Positions 7,558-14,845 of a stretch of DNA of 26,328 nt are shown piece after piece; position 1 is the stretch's first letter; each line of letters starts with the position of its first letter. The position numbers and the translations under genes are program-made. The notes under the pieces are model-generated. The model worked only from the letters and a program-made list of their open reading frames with translations. It was not told the origin of the DNA and ran no database searches. Origin of the DNA: DATGKR01 sp035294565 (GTDB lineage Bacteria; Actinomycetota; Acidimicrobiia; Acidimicrobiales; Palsa-688); the NCBI GenBank assembly GCA_035294565.1, contig DATGKR010000199.1, forward strand, positions 1 to 26,328, read 5' to 3'.

Positions 7558-8070
7558 ATGAGCACATACGACCGGCCTTTCGGGCGCTACTTCGAGGACT
7601 TCGAGCCTGGCGACGTGTACCGCCACTGGCCGGGGAAGACGATCACCGAGTACGACGACCACCTTTTCTGCATGATCACGATGAACCACCATCCGCTGCA
7701 CACCAACGCGTGGTTCGCCGAGCACGAGACGGTCCACGGCCGCAACGTGGTGGTCGGCAACCTGGTCTACAGCGTGGTCCTCGGGATGAGCGTCCCCGAC
7801 GTGAGCGGCTCGGCCATCGCCAACCTGGAGGTCGAAGAGCTGACGCACAAGAAGCCGACCTTCCACGGGGACACGATCTACGCCGAGACGCGGGTCCTCT
7901 CCAAGCGGGAGTCGCAGAGCAAGCCGGACCGCGGCGTGGTCACCGTCGAGACCAAGGGGTTCAACCAGCGGGGGGAGGAAGTCTGCTATTTCCGTCGCCG
8001 GGTGATGGTGTGGAAGGCGGGCGCTGCGCCACCTCGGAGGCGCCCGTACGGCGATGACGTCTGGGGATGA
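7558..8070 (+). CDS. MaoC-like hot-dog hydratase, candidate mesaconyl-CoA hydratase
   Basis: 170 residues, a single hot-dog domain. Opening YFEDFEPGDVYRHWPGKTIT and the segment MITMNHHPLHTNAWFAEH mark the hydratase-2/MaoC family. Later motifs are NLVYSVVLGMSVPDVSGSAI, LEVEELTHKKPTFHGDTIYA, VTVETKGFNQRGEEV and FRRRVMVW. In canonical hydratase-2 proteins the catalytic pair is Asp-x4-His. Here the His is kept (HPLH) but the Asp position reads Asn, a variant I also associate with MaoC proteins encoded beside CitE-like lyases. With the neighbouring lyase and mcd-like genes, hydration of mesaconyl-CoA to beta-methylmalyl-CoA is the natural guess. An itaconyl-CoA or other enoyl-CoA substrate is possible. 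Characterised Rhodobacter mesaconyl-CoA hydratase is about twice this length. Confidence 0.8.
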   Translation: MSTYDRPFGRYFEDFEPGDVYRHWPGKTITEYDDHLFCMITMNHHPLHTNAWFAEHETVHGRNVVVGNLVYSVVLGMSVPDVSGSAIANLEVEELTHKKPTFHGDTIYAETRVLSKRESQSKPDRGVVTVETKGFNQRGEEVCYFRRRVMVWKAGAAPPRRRPYGDDVWG

Positions 8071-8112
8071 GTGCCACACGTCACAGCGCCCGCCTACCCC
8101 GCCGGTCGAAAG

Positions 8113-8118
8113 TAACGT
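8113..8118 (+). promoter_or_regulatory. Possible -10 hexamer of the MBL-fold gene
   Basis: TAACGT lies about 31 bases before the preferred TTG start at 8150. A run GGGGGGAG at 8135-8142 could serve as the ribosome binding site, seven bases before the TTG. An ATG at 8127 is out of frame and closes after a few codons. Confidence 0.3.
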
Positions 8119-8149
8119 CGGAGGCAATGGCAACGGGGGGAGCTCCGCC

Positions 8150-8977
8150 TTGCAGGTGACCTTCTACGGTGTGAGGGGCTCCTGCCCCTGCCCCTCCGAG
8201 GGCAATCGGCGCTACGGGGGCAACACGGCCTGCGTCGCCGTCACCGCAGCGGGCGAGGGACCGGTCATCTTCGACCTGGGGACGGGGTTGCGGGCCTTCG
8301 GGGACACCCAGCCGCTCGACGGCACCTTCAGCGGCACCGCCCTGGTCACCCACATCCACTGGGACCATGTGCAGGGCCTGCCGTTCTTCCCGCCCGCCGA
8401 CCGGCCCGGTGCCGAGCTGCGCGTCTACGGTCCCCCGCAGGAGGAGGGCACGCTCGCCGAGGTCTTCGACGGGTTCATCCGGCCCCCGTACTTCCCCGTG
8501 ACCACCTCCGAGCTGCGTGGGCAGATCACCTTCCACGAGGTCCTCAAAGACGAGCTCCAGATCGGCTCGGCGAGGGTGGCGGTTCGCCCGGTGCCGCACG
8601 TTGGGCCGACCGTCGGCTACCGGCTCACCTGGCACGGCAAGGTGGTGACCTACGTCAGTGACCACCAGGCGCCGAGGGACCAGCGCTCGGTGTGCGAATC
8701 GGTGCTCGAGCTGGCCGACGGAGCCGACGTGTTGATCCACGACGCCCAGTACACGCCCTCCGAGTTCGAGGAGAAGGCCCATTGGGGCCACTGCACGATC
8801 GACTACGCCGTCCGGGTCGCCAAGGAGGCGGGCGCCCGTCAGCTGGTCCTCTTCCATCACGATCCCGCCCACAGCGACGAGCGGATCGACGAGCTCTTGG
8901 AGGAGGCCCGCCGGTCAGCCGGGACGGGGGGTCTCGAGGTGATCGCCGCCTTCGAGGGTCTGCGCATAGACCTTTAG
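8150..8977 (+). CDS. MBL-fold metallo-hydrolase, PhnP/cyclic-phosphodiesterase-like
   Basis: 275 residues from TTG. The metal site motif THIHWDHVQGLPFF (HxHxDH) is intact. The remaining ligand regions are visible as VRPVPHVGPTVGYRL, VVTYVSDHQAP and LVLFHHDPAHSDE. The N-terminal VTFYGVRGSCPCPSEGNRRY (invariant GxRGSxP) and CVAVTAAGEGPVIFDLGTGL fit the branch of MBL proteins related to phosphoribosyl cyclic phosphodiesterase and RNase Z. The branch hydrolyses phosphodiesters, but the substrate here is unknown. The TTG start was chosen because GGGGGGAG precedes it and the fold begins immediately. An in-frame ATG at 8054 would add 32 low-complexity residues and overlap maoC. It reads in the same direction as the FtsH-like gene downstream. 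Confidence 0.88.
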   Translation: MQVTFYGVRGSCPCPSEGNRRYGGNTACVAVTAAGEGPVIFDLGTGLRAFGDTQPLDGTFSGTALVTHIHWDHVQGLPFFPPADRPGAELRVYGPPQEEGTLAEVFDGFIRPPYFPVTTSELRGQITFHEVLKDELQIGSARVAVRPVPHVGPTVGYRLTWHGKVVTYVSDHQAPRDQRSVCESVLELADGADVLIHDAQYTPSEFEEKAHWGHCTIDYAVRVAKEAGARQLVLFHHDPAHSDERIDELLEEARRSAGTGGLEVIAAFEGLRIDL

Positions 8978-8982
8978 CACTT

Positions 8983-9048
8983 TGCGGCAACCCGCAGAAA
9001 ACGCGGAAAAAGGGAACGACCTCTACGGAGGTCATCTGCCCCGGGGGG
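8983..9048 (+). other. Structured leader between the MBL gene and the FtsH-like gene
   Basis: Three potential stem-loops occur in a row: TGCGG-CAAC-CCGCA (8983-8996), GACCTC-TACG-GAGGTC (9018-9033, a stable C(UACG)G loop), and CCCC/GGGG around 9039-9048. An A-rich stretch lies between the first two. The region is either a weak terminator of the MBL gene or a 5' leader of the downstream gene. It matches no riboswitch class that I recognise. Confidence 0.35.
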
Positions 9049-9062
9049 ATTAACTCTTTGGC

Positions 9063-10871
9063 ATGGAGTCTTTGACGCTGGCCCGGCCAGAAGTGCTTCG
9101 CAGCGGCGACGTGAGCCGGGCGCGTGAGCAGATCCGCCAGCGACGGCTGCGGAGGCTCGCCGTCGTGCTCGCCGCTGTGCTCGCCCCGCTGGCGGCCAAG
9201 GACGTTCTCGGCTTCTCCTGGCCCCACCTTCACCTGCCGGCCGGCGCGGGCATGTACGTCCCCTCAGCCGTCCTGATCGTGGTGCTGGCCGCGGTGCTGT
9301 TGGTCCCTCTCGTCGGAGCCGGCCGCTCGCCCCACGTGCTGTTCCGCCCCGAGGAGATCGGCGTCACCCTCGCCGACGTGAAAGGTGCCGGGGTCGTGGT
9401 GGAAGAGGTCGTCAAGACGCTCAACCTGTTCCTCGCCCACAAGACCTTCAGGGAGTCGATGGGTGGCAACCCGCGGCGAGCGGTGCTGTTCGAGGGCCCG
9501 CCGGGGACCGGCAAGACGTACATAGCCAAGGCCATGGCTGCTGAGGCGGGCGTGCCGTTCCTCTTCGTGTCCTCCTCGGCGTTCCAGTCCATGTTCTACG
9601 GGCAGACGAACAGGAAGATCCGGTCGTACTTCAAGGCGCTGCGGATCTACGCCAGGCGCGAAGGCGGCGCCATCGGCTTCATCGAGGAGATCGACGCGAT
9701 CGGCGCGACGCGCGCCGGCCTGAGCTCGGGCGGCGGCCGGGAAGGCATCGCCGGTGTGGTCAACGAGCTGCTGATCCAGCTGCAGTCCTTTGACACGCCC
9801 CCGGCCTCGGCCCGGCTGAAAGGGCATGTCGTCGACATGGTGAACCGGTGGCTTCCCGCCGAGCGCCGAATCCGCAAGCCGGCGTCCAGCCCCGCCAACA
9901 TCCTGGTGATCGGGGCGACCAACCGCGCCGGGGATCTCGACCCCGCCCTTCTGCGGCCCGGTCGCTTCGACCGGACCATCACCGTGGACCTGCCCGGCAG
10001 ATCCGGCCGGAGAGAGATCATCGACTACTACTTGGCCCGCAAGAGGCACACCGCTGACCTCGACCGCGACGACTACCGCGACAGCCTGGCCGCCAGCACC
10101 TTCGGGTACTCGCCGGTGATGATCGAGCATCTCCTCGACGAGGCGCTCGTGTGGGCGCTGCGCAGGGGCGCCGACCGGCTCAGCTGGGAGGATCTGCAGA
10201 GGGCGAAGATGACGTCGGAGCTGGGCCTGGCCCAGCCGGTGGCCTACGCGGAGAAGGAGCGGAGGACCATCGCCACCCACGAGGCGGGCCACGCCGTGAC
10301 CGCCTGGCTGGTGGCCCCCGAGAGGAACCTGGAGGTTCTCTCCATCGTCAAGCGCAGCGCGGCGCTCGGGCTTCTCGCCCACTCCGAGCCCGAGGAGCGC
10401 TGGACGCGCACGAAGAGCGAGATCGAGGCGTTGATACGGATCGCCATGGGCGGGATGGTCGCCGAGGAGATCTTCTTCAGCGACACGAGCAGCGGTGTCG
10501 CCGGGGATCTGCAGGCGGCCACCGAGGCTGCCGCGCAGATGGTGGGCAGCTTCGGCATGGCCGGGTCGCTCGTGTCCCTCGACGCGGTAAAAGGGCCCGG
10601 CTCGGCGAACATCGTCGCCAAGGTGCTGAGCGACGAGTCCTCGCGCGAGAAGGTGGAGCTGATCCTCGAGTCCGCCCGAAAGGACGTCCGCGCCTTGCTG
10701 AGGGAGAACGTGCACCTCGTGGAGGCGCTCCGCGACGCCCTGCTGGAGAGGGACGAGCTGATCGGACCGGAGATCGACGACGTGCTTTCGGCCGCCTCGG
10801 CAGCGGTGGTCGCCGGGGTGGTGGACCTGCGCGACCGCGCCAAGTCGAAGCCTCCGGCGCCGTCGCGTTGA
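9063..10871 (+). CDS. Divergent FtsH-like membrane AAA+ metalloprotease
   Basis: 602 residues. Two membrane segments (about 31-48 and 65-85) are separated by only about 15 residues, whereas typical FtsH has a periplasmic domain of about 70. The AAA module has Walker A GPPGTGKT (145-152), a pore-loop region FQSMFYGQ, Walker B GFIEEID (205-211, where FtsH normally has FIDEID), and ATNRAGDLDPALLRPGRFDR as second region of homology. About 30 extra residues (about 246-277) sit before the ATN motif. The M41 protease domain keeps the zinc motif HEAGH (406-410) and a likely third ligand Asp482 in AGDLQAAT. It probably degrades membrane or cytosolic proteins using ATP. The divergence suggests a specialised paralogue rather than the housekeeping FtsH. 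The stop overlaps the next start. Confidence 0.88.
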   Translation: MESLTLARPEVLRSGDVSRAREQIRQRRLRRLAVVLAAVLAPLAAKDVLGFSWPHLHLPAGAGMYVPSAVLIVVLAAVLLVPLVGAGRSPHVLFRPEEIGVTLADVKGAGVVVEEVVKTLNLFLAHKTFRESMGGNPRRAVLFEGPPGTGKTYIAKAMAAEAGVPFLFVSSSAFQSMFYGQTNRKIRSYFKALRIYARREGGAIGFIEEIDAIGATRAGLSSGGGREGIAGVVNELLIQLQSFDTPPASARLKGHVVDMVNRWLPAERRIRKPASSPANILVIGATNRAGDLDPALLRPGRFDRTITVDLPGRSGRREIIDYYLARKRHTADLDRDDYRDSLAASTFGYSPVMIEHLLDEALVWALRRGADRLSWEDLQRAKMTSELGLAQPVAYAEKERRTIATHEAGHAVTAWLVAPERNLEVLSIVKRSAALGLLAHSEPEERWTRTKSEIEALIRIAMGGMVAEEIFFSDTSSGVAGDLQAATEAAAQMVGSFGMAGSLVSLDAVKGPGSANIVAKVLSDESSREKVELILESARKDVRALLRENVHLVEALRDALLERDELIGPEIDDVLSAASAAVVAGVVDLRDRAKSKPPAPSR

Positions 10872-11098
10872 TCGTCTACGACGACGCCGACGCCGCCCTG
10901 CGGCTCGTGGCGGCGGGCGAGGACGTGGTCCTCGTGCGGCCCTCCGGTCTCGATCCGGTCGGTCCCGTCGAGCAGGCTCCCGGGCGACTGGGCCTCATGA
11001 GCGGAGACCCGGCGGACCCGGCGGTGCGCGAGGCGGCGCGGGCGATGGACGCGGAGCTGTTCAGGAGCGGATCTCGACGCCGACCTGCTCGCCCTTGA
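10868..11098 (+). CDS. Small protein of unknown function, resembling part of a PEP-utiliser swivel domain
   Basis: 76 residues. The TTG start overlaps the stop of the FtsH-like gene, suggesting translational coupling. Third codon positions are almost all G or C for the first 60 codons and lose this bias where the gene runs over the opposite-strand yihY 3' end, so the frame looks genuinely coding. The sequence DDADAALRLVAAGEDVVLVR followed by GRLGLMSGDPADPAVREAAR resembles the pyruvate phosphate dikinase segment that ends in TSHAAVVAR. The phosphorylated His motif is replaced here. This similarity is my inference from pattern alone. The 3' 38 bases overlap convergent yihY. Confidence 0.55.
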   Translation: MIVYDDADAALRLVAAGEDVVLVRPSGLDPVGPVEQAPGRLGLMSGDPADPAVREAARAMDAELFRSGSRRRPARP

Positions 11099-11999
11099 CC
11101 CTCTCCTCCCGTCCGGCGATCGACTCCAGCTGGCGAAGGTCGGCCGGCGTCAGGTTGCGACTGGTGAGCGAGCGTGGCCACAGCGACCTGGCCTTGACGA
11201 CGCTGGCCTCGACCGAGAGGATCGTCGCCCGGGCGCAGAGGTAGATGTAGCCGAGTAGGGCGAGCACCGAGGTGAAACTGCCATAGAGGGGGTTGGAGTG
11301 GTTGAGCAGGGGGACCAGCGCTACCCCGATCCCGGTGAGGACCGCCCAGGCGACCCCGGCTGCCACCGCCCCGGGCAGCATCTGACGCATCCGCACGCCG
11401 GAGGGGGTGAGGATCCGGAAGGACGCCGCGAACATCGCGATGTCCACGACGAACGAGGCGACCGTGGAAAGAACGTCTCCGCCGGTCCAATGAAGGAGCT
11501 CCCCGGCTGACGACACCGTCGTCGACACCACCACGCCGAGCCCGAAGGTCGCGTACCAGGCGAAGCTTCGCAGGGTGCGGGGAAGAAAGCCGAAGCGGTT
11601 CTTGTCCTTGATGTTCCAGGCTTGTCCCATCGTGAACTGGGCCGCCTGGGCGAGGCCCTGCGCTCCCCACACCAGCCCGGCCACGCCGATCACCAGGGCG
11701 AAGGGCTGACCGTGCATGCGCTTGTTCTCGAGGGCTCTCGCCGCCGGCCCGACGATCGGGTAGCCGGCGATGTGCCGTTCGAGCGAGGCGACCGCGGACC
11801 GGTCGCCGGACAGGACATAAGCGACGATCGTGAAGGCGGCGAGGATCAGGGGGAAGATGGAGAGGAAGCCGTAGTAGGTGACGAGGGCGGCCAGGTACCC
11901 GCCGCGGTCGTCGCTGTACTTCTTCTGCACGGCCCAGAGGAACGCGGTGACCCGCCAGCGCCGCTGGAGGGCGTCGATCCGGTCAACGAGTGGGTCCAT
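11061..11999 (-). CDS. YihY/BrkB-family inner membrane protein
   Basis: 312 residues with about six membrane segments. Family hallmarks are the N-terminal DDRGGYLAALVTYYGFLSIFPLI, where a conserved helix follows a short amphipathic region, then VAGLVWGAQGLAQAAQFTMGQAWNI and the late LYGSFTSVLALLGYIYLCARATILSVEASV. Members were once annotated as ribonuclease BN and are now regarded as membrane proteins of unclear transport function. The C-terminal tail (about 265-312) is hydrophilic and charged. The ATG at 11999 lies only 38 bases from the divergent LLM oxidoreductase start, so both share a compact promoter region. Its 3' end overlaps the small gene on the other strand by 38 bases. Confidence 0.9.
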   Translation of the reverse strand: MDPLVDRIDALQRRWRVTAFLWAVQKKYSDDRGGYLAALVTYYGFLSIFPLILAAFTIVAYVLSGDRSAVASLERHIAGYPIVGPAARALENKRMHGQPFALVIGVAGLVWGAQGLAQAAQFTMGQAWNIKDKNRFGFLPRTLRSFAWYATFGLGVVVSTTVSSAGELLHWTGGDVLSTVASFVVDIAMFAASFRILTPSGVRMRQMLPGAVAAGVAWAVLTGIGVALVPLLNHSNPLYGSFTSVLALLGYIYLCARATILSVEASVVKARSLWPRSLTSRNLTPADLRQLESIAGREERVKGEQVGVEIRS

Positions 12000-12025
12000 G
12001 TGCTAGTAGATGTACCCAGGCGGCG

Positions 12026-12031
12026 TACGAT
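12026..12031 (+). promoter_or_regulatory. Leaderless-type -10 hexamer of the LLM oxidoreductase gene
   Basis: TACGAT is followed by six bases and the ATG at 12038. On the other strand TACATC lies nine bases before the yihY ATG, a weaker match, so the 38-bp divergent gap may serve both genes. Confidence 0.5.
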
Positions 12032-12037
12032 TCGCCA

Positions 12038-13087
12038 ATGAAGATAGCGACGCAGCTCTCCTACGCAGGCGGCTTCCACGAATCGGCCCGCCAGGTGCGG
12101 GAGATGGAGAAGGCGGGGCTGGACCTGGTGTGGGTCGCCGAGGCGTACGGCTTCGACGCTCCCAGCCTCATGGGGTTCCTGGCGGCCCTGACCGAACGGG
12201 TGGAGATCGGGTCGGGGATCCTGCCGATCTACACCCGCACGCCGACGCTGATCGCGATGACCGCCGCCGGGGTGGATGCCCTCTCCGGAGGCCGTTGCCA
12301 CCTTGGCATAGGTGCGTCGGGGCCCCAGGTGATCGAGGGCTGGCACGGCGTCCCCTACGACGCGCCGATCGGTAGGACACGGGAGATTGTCTCCATATGC
12401 CGCAAGGTGTGGGCCAGGGAGGAGCCGCTGCGCCACGACGGCCGGTACTACCACCTTCCGCTGCCGGAGGGGCGCGGCACCGGCCTGGGGAAGCCTCTCA
12501 AGATCATCGCCCATCCCGTCAGACCGCGGATCCCGGTGTGGGTCGCGGCGTTGGGGGAGAAGAACGTGGCCATGGCAGCGGAGGTCGCCGACGGCTGGCT
12601 CCCGATCATCTTCATCCCCGAGAAGGCGGGCGAGGTGTGGGGGCGTTCCCTCTCCGAGGGCAAGGCGAAGCGTGACCCCTCTCTGGAGCCGCTGATGGTG
12701 GCAGGAGGAGGCCTCCTGGCGATCGGCGAAGGGGACGAGGTCGCCGCCATGCGCGACCTGGCGAGGCCCATGCTGGCGCTCTACATAGGCGGCATGGGAG
12801 CCAAGGGCCGGAATTTCTACAACGACCTGGCTTGCCGCTACGGCTACGCCAAGGAGGCCGCCCTCATCCAGGATCTGTACCTCGCGGGCAAGAAGGAGGA
12901 GGCGGCTGCTGCTGTGCCCGACGAGATGCTCGCCCTCACCTCCCTCTGCGGCCCTCGGGGATGGGTCGCCGAGCGGGTGTCCGCCCTCCGGGATGCGGGG
13001 GTCACCCACCTACAGGTGACCCCTCTGCCCGTCGGCGGCCAGACCCCTGCGGAGCTGATAGCAGAGCTGCGCGACATCGCCGGGTAG
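12038..13087 (+). CDS. LLM-class oxidoreductase, probably F420-dependent
   Basis: 349 residues, one luciferase-like TIM-barrel domain. Diagnostic segments are MKIATQLSYAGGFHESARQV, GLDLVWVAEAYGFDAPSLMG, VEIGSGILPIYTRTPTLIAM, LSGGRCHLGIGASGPQVIEG, WHGVPYDAPIGRTREIVSI, IPVWVAALGEKNVAMAAEVA and DGWLPIIFIPEKA. These fit the actinobacterial branch of F420-dependent LLM proteins that is close to mycobacterial Rv3520c. The branch transfers hydride to or from coenzyme F420, but the physiological substrate is unknown. The start at 12038 was chosen because the fold starts there and TACGAT lies six bases upstream. An in-frame extension to 11990 would overlap yihY. FMN use instead of F420 cannot be ruled out from sequence alone. 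Confidence 0.88.
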   Translation: MKIATQLSYAGGFHESARQVREMEKAGLDLVWVAEAYGFDAPSLMGFLAALTERVEIGSGILPIYTRTPTLIAMTAAGVDALSGGRCHLGIGASGPQVIEGWHGVPYDAPIGRTREIVSICRKVWAREEPLRHDGRYYHLPLPEGRGTGLGKPLKIIAHPVRPRIPVWVAALGEKNVAMAAEVADGWLPIIFIPEKAGEVWGRSLSEGKAKRDPSLEPLMVAGGGLLAIGEGDEVAAMRDLARPMLALYIGGMGAKGRNFYNDLACRYGYAKEAALIQDLYLAGKKEEAAAAVPDEMLALTSLCGPRGWVAERVSALRDAGVTHLQVTPLPVGGQTPAELIAELRDIAG

Positions 13088-13128
13088 GGCGCGGGCGGCC
13101 TCGTTTACCGCCGGCGAGGCGGGACGCT

Positions 13129-13134
13129 TATGCT
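13129..13134 (+). promoter_or_regulatory. Leaderless-type -10 hexamer of the small membrane protein gene
   Basis: TATGCT is followed by six bases and ATG at 13141. It is the most consensus-like hexamer in the window and supports a real start for this short gene. Confidence 0.5.
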
Positions 13135-13140
13135 GCGCCC

Positions 13141-13332
13141 ATGCGACCCGCGATCCTCTCCTCCCCCGGCGAGTACCTCTTCGCGCTGCTCATGGCCGCC
13201 TCGCCGGTGATCGGCTCGGTCTGGGTGACCCCGTCGATCACCAGGTGGACCGTCTTCGGCGTCGGCTGCGCCATGGTGGTCGCCACCTTGGCGGTGGCTC
13301 TACGTCCCGTCAGGACCGGCTCGTCGGGCTGA
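13141..13332 (+). CDS. Small two-helix membrane protein
   Basis: 63 residues with two hydrophobic segments, EYLFALLMAASPVIGSVWV (about 11-29) and RWTVFGVGCAMVVATLAVAL (about 35-54), joined by a short polar turn containing TPSITR. Charged ends and strong G/C third positions support coding. A leaderless-type promoter precedes the ATG. The gene ends inside the last 23 bases of the convergent acyltransferase gene. I recognise no family and propose no function. A role with the acyltransferase or LLM gene is not indicated by anything beyond position. Confidence 0.65.
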   Translation: MRPAILSSPGEYLFALLMAASPVIGSVWVTPSITRWTVFGVGCAMVVATLAVALRPVRTGSSG

Positions 13333-14791
13333 CACCGCCGGCGGGCTTCGGGCGGCCACGGCGGGGCCGCAGGTCGATCACCGTGGGACGGCCGGGTTCC
13401 ACGGAGGCGAGCTCGTCTACACCGGCGGCGATCCCGTGGGCGAGAACCTCCACATCCGGGGCTCCTTCGTAGTCGCCGGTGACGCCGAAGCCGACCGTCC
13501 CGTCGTAGGAGAAGACGGCGACGGCGACGCGCATCTGCATGCCCAGCGGAACGAAGGGGTAGACGCGCAGCATGCGCCGCCCGGCCGCGTAGAGGGGCAG
13601 CTGGGGGCCGGGCACGTTGGTGGTGACCGTGTTGACCCTGCTCTGGGGGATCTTCGGGAGAAGCCTGCCGGCCAGGGAGAGGAGCACGGGGGGCGCGAAC
13701 CCGGTGAGCGAGGTGAGCGCCTCACCGGCGAGGGCACGCTTCGATTCCTTCAGGCTGGCCATCTGCTCGGAGATCGCCCTCAGGCGTTCCACGGGGTCGC
13801 TCAGCTGCACCGGTAGCTCGGCGAAGATCGCCGAGACCTTGTTGGCGAGGGTGCCGTCGCCGACCGCCATGCCCCGTTCGTCGCGGGCGCGGACCGAGAC
13901 CGGGACCATCGAACGGACCGGAAGGTCGACGGCTTCGCCGCGTTTCTCCAGCAGGTCGCGAAACCCGCGGGCGATCGCCGCGAGGATAACGTCGTTGAAG
14001 CTTCCACCCAACCTGGCCCGGATCTGCTTTACCTGCTCCACGCTTGCTTCCGCCGGCGCCCAGCGGCGGTGCGGGCCGATCGGCCCGTTGAGCGAGGACG
14101 CCGAAGCCGACCCGAGGACGTCGCCGGCCGCTGCCCGCACCGCGGACAGCGACTCTGCCAGCTCGGCGAGTGCTTTGCGGGGGAGCCGGGTGCGGGCGCG
14201 CGCCAAGCGGAGGAGCTCGAAGGGGCTGGTGGCCATGTCGACGACCGCTCTGGCTGCCAGCTCCCATCCCGCCGGGGGCAGCCCCGGCATCCACGGCAGC
14301 GCCTCCACCGGGGAGGCTTCGGGCGTGACGTCGAGCAGCAGACCGAACAGGTCGCTTCCGGACACGCCGTCCGCGAGGCAGTGGTGCACCTTGGAGACGA
14401 TCGCCCAGTTGCCCCCCGCGAGGCCCTCGACCATCCACATCTCCCACAGCGGGCGGGTCCGGTCCAGCTGCTGCCCCATGATCCTGCCCACCAGGTGGCA
14501 CAGCTCGGGCTCCCCCCCCGGCTGGGGGAGGGCGGTGCGGCGCAGGTGGTACTCCAGGTCGAAGTAGGGGTCGTCGGCCCAGACGGGCCTGCCGAGGTCG
14601 AAAGGCACCCGCTTGACGACCTGGCGGTATCTCCGCACGAGCGGCAGCTTGGATGCGAGCAGGTCGCGCAGCTCGTCGTAGGAGGGGGCGGGCCCCTCCA
14701 TGATCGACACCGACCCGATGTGCATGTGGGTGACGTCGTCCTCGATGTGCAGGAACCCCGAGTCCAGCGGGCTCAGCCGCTCGTAGGCCAT
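13310..14791 (-). CDS. Wax ester synthase / diacylglycerol O-acyltransferase (WS/DGAT)
   Basis: 493 residues, the normal length for bacterial WS/DGAT. It transfers fatty acyl groups from acyl-CoA to diacylglycerol or fatty alcohols, forming storage lipid at the membrane surface. The active-site HHxxxDG motif is KVHHCLADGVSG (His136-Gly142). Other hallmarks are the N-terminal LSPLDSGFLHIEDDVTHMHI, TRPLWEMWMVEGL, GGSFNDVILAAIARGF, VPVSVRARDERG, NKVSAIFAELPV, VTTNVPGPQLPLYAAGRRM and the C-terminal YDGTVGFGVTGDYEGAPD. The ATG at 14791 has a strong AAAGGAG Shine-Dalgarno six bases upstream, so the longer open frame to 14977 is not used. It is divergent from a patatin-like lipase, which suggests a neutral-lipid synthesis and turnover pair. 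Acyl acceptor preference cannot be judged. Confidence 0.94.
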   Translation of the reverse strand: MAYERLSPLDSGFLHIEDDVTHMHIGSVSIMEGPAPSYDELRDLLASKLPLVRRYRQVVKRVPFDLGRPVWADDPYFDLEYHLRRTALPQPGGEPELCHLVGRIMGQQLDRTRPLWEMWMVEGLAGGNWAIVSKVHHCLADGVSGSDLFGLLLDVTPEASPVEALPWMPGLPPAGWELAARAVVDMATSPFELLRLARARTRLPRKALAELAESLSAVRAAAGDVLGSASASSLNGPIGPHRRWAPAEASVEQVKQIRARLGGSFNDVILAAIARGFRDLLEKRGEAVDLPVRSMVPVSVRARDERGMAVGDGTLANKVSAIFAELPVQLSDPVERLRAISEQMASLKESKRALAGEALTSLTGFAPPVLLSLAGRLLPKIPQSRVNTVTTNVPGPQLPLYAAGRRMLRVYPFVPLGMQMRVAVAVFSYDGTVGFGVTGDYEGAPDVEVLAHGIAAGVDELASVEPGRPTVIDLRPRRGRPKPAGGVSPTSRS

Positions 14792-14845
14792 GGTCGGCTC
14801 CTTTCCTGGCCCTGTCGCCGAGTGACGGCGCGAACCGACCCCGCG

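Noticed and set aside
8054..8149. ATG at 8054 as start of the MBL-fold protein
   Set aside because: It would overlap maoC and add 32 low-complexity residues. The TTG at 8150 has a better ribosome binding site and the fold starts there.
8983..9048. Known riboswitch (guanidine-II, c-di-GMP, c-di-AMP or ZTP type)
   Set aside because: The ACGG-like loop recalls guanidine-II, but only one such hairpin is present and no class-specific conserved cores can be matched. The downstream gene is also not a typical target.
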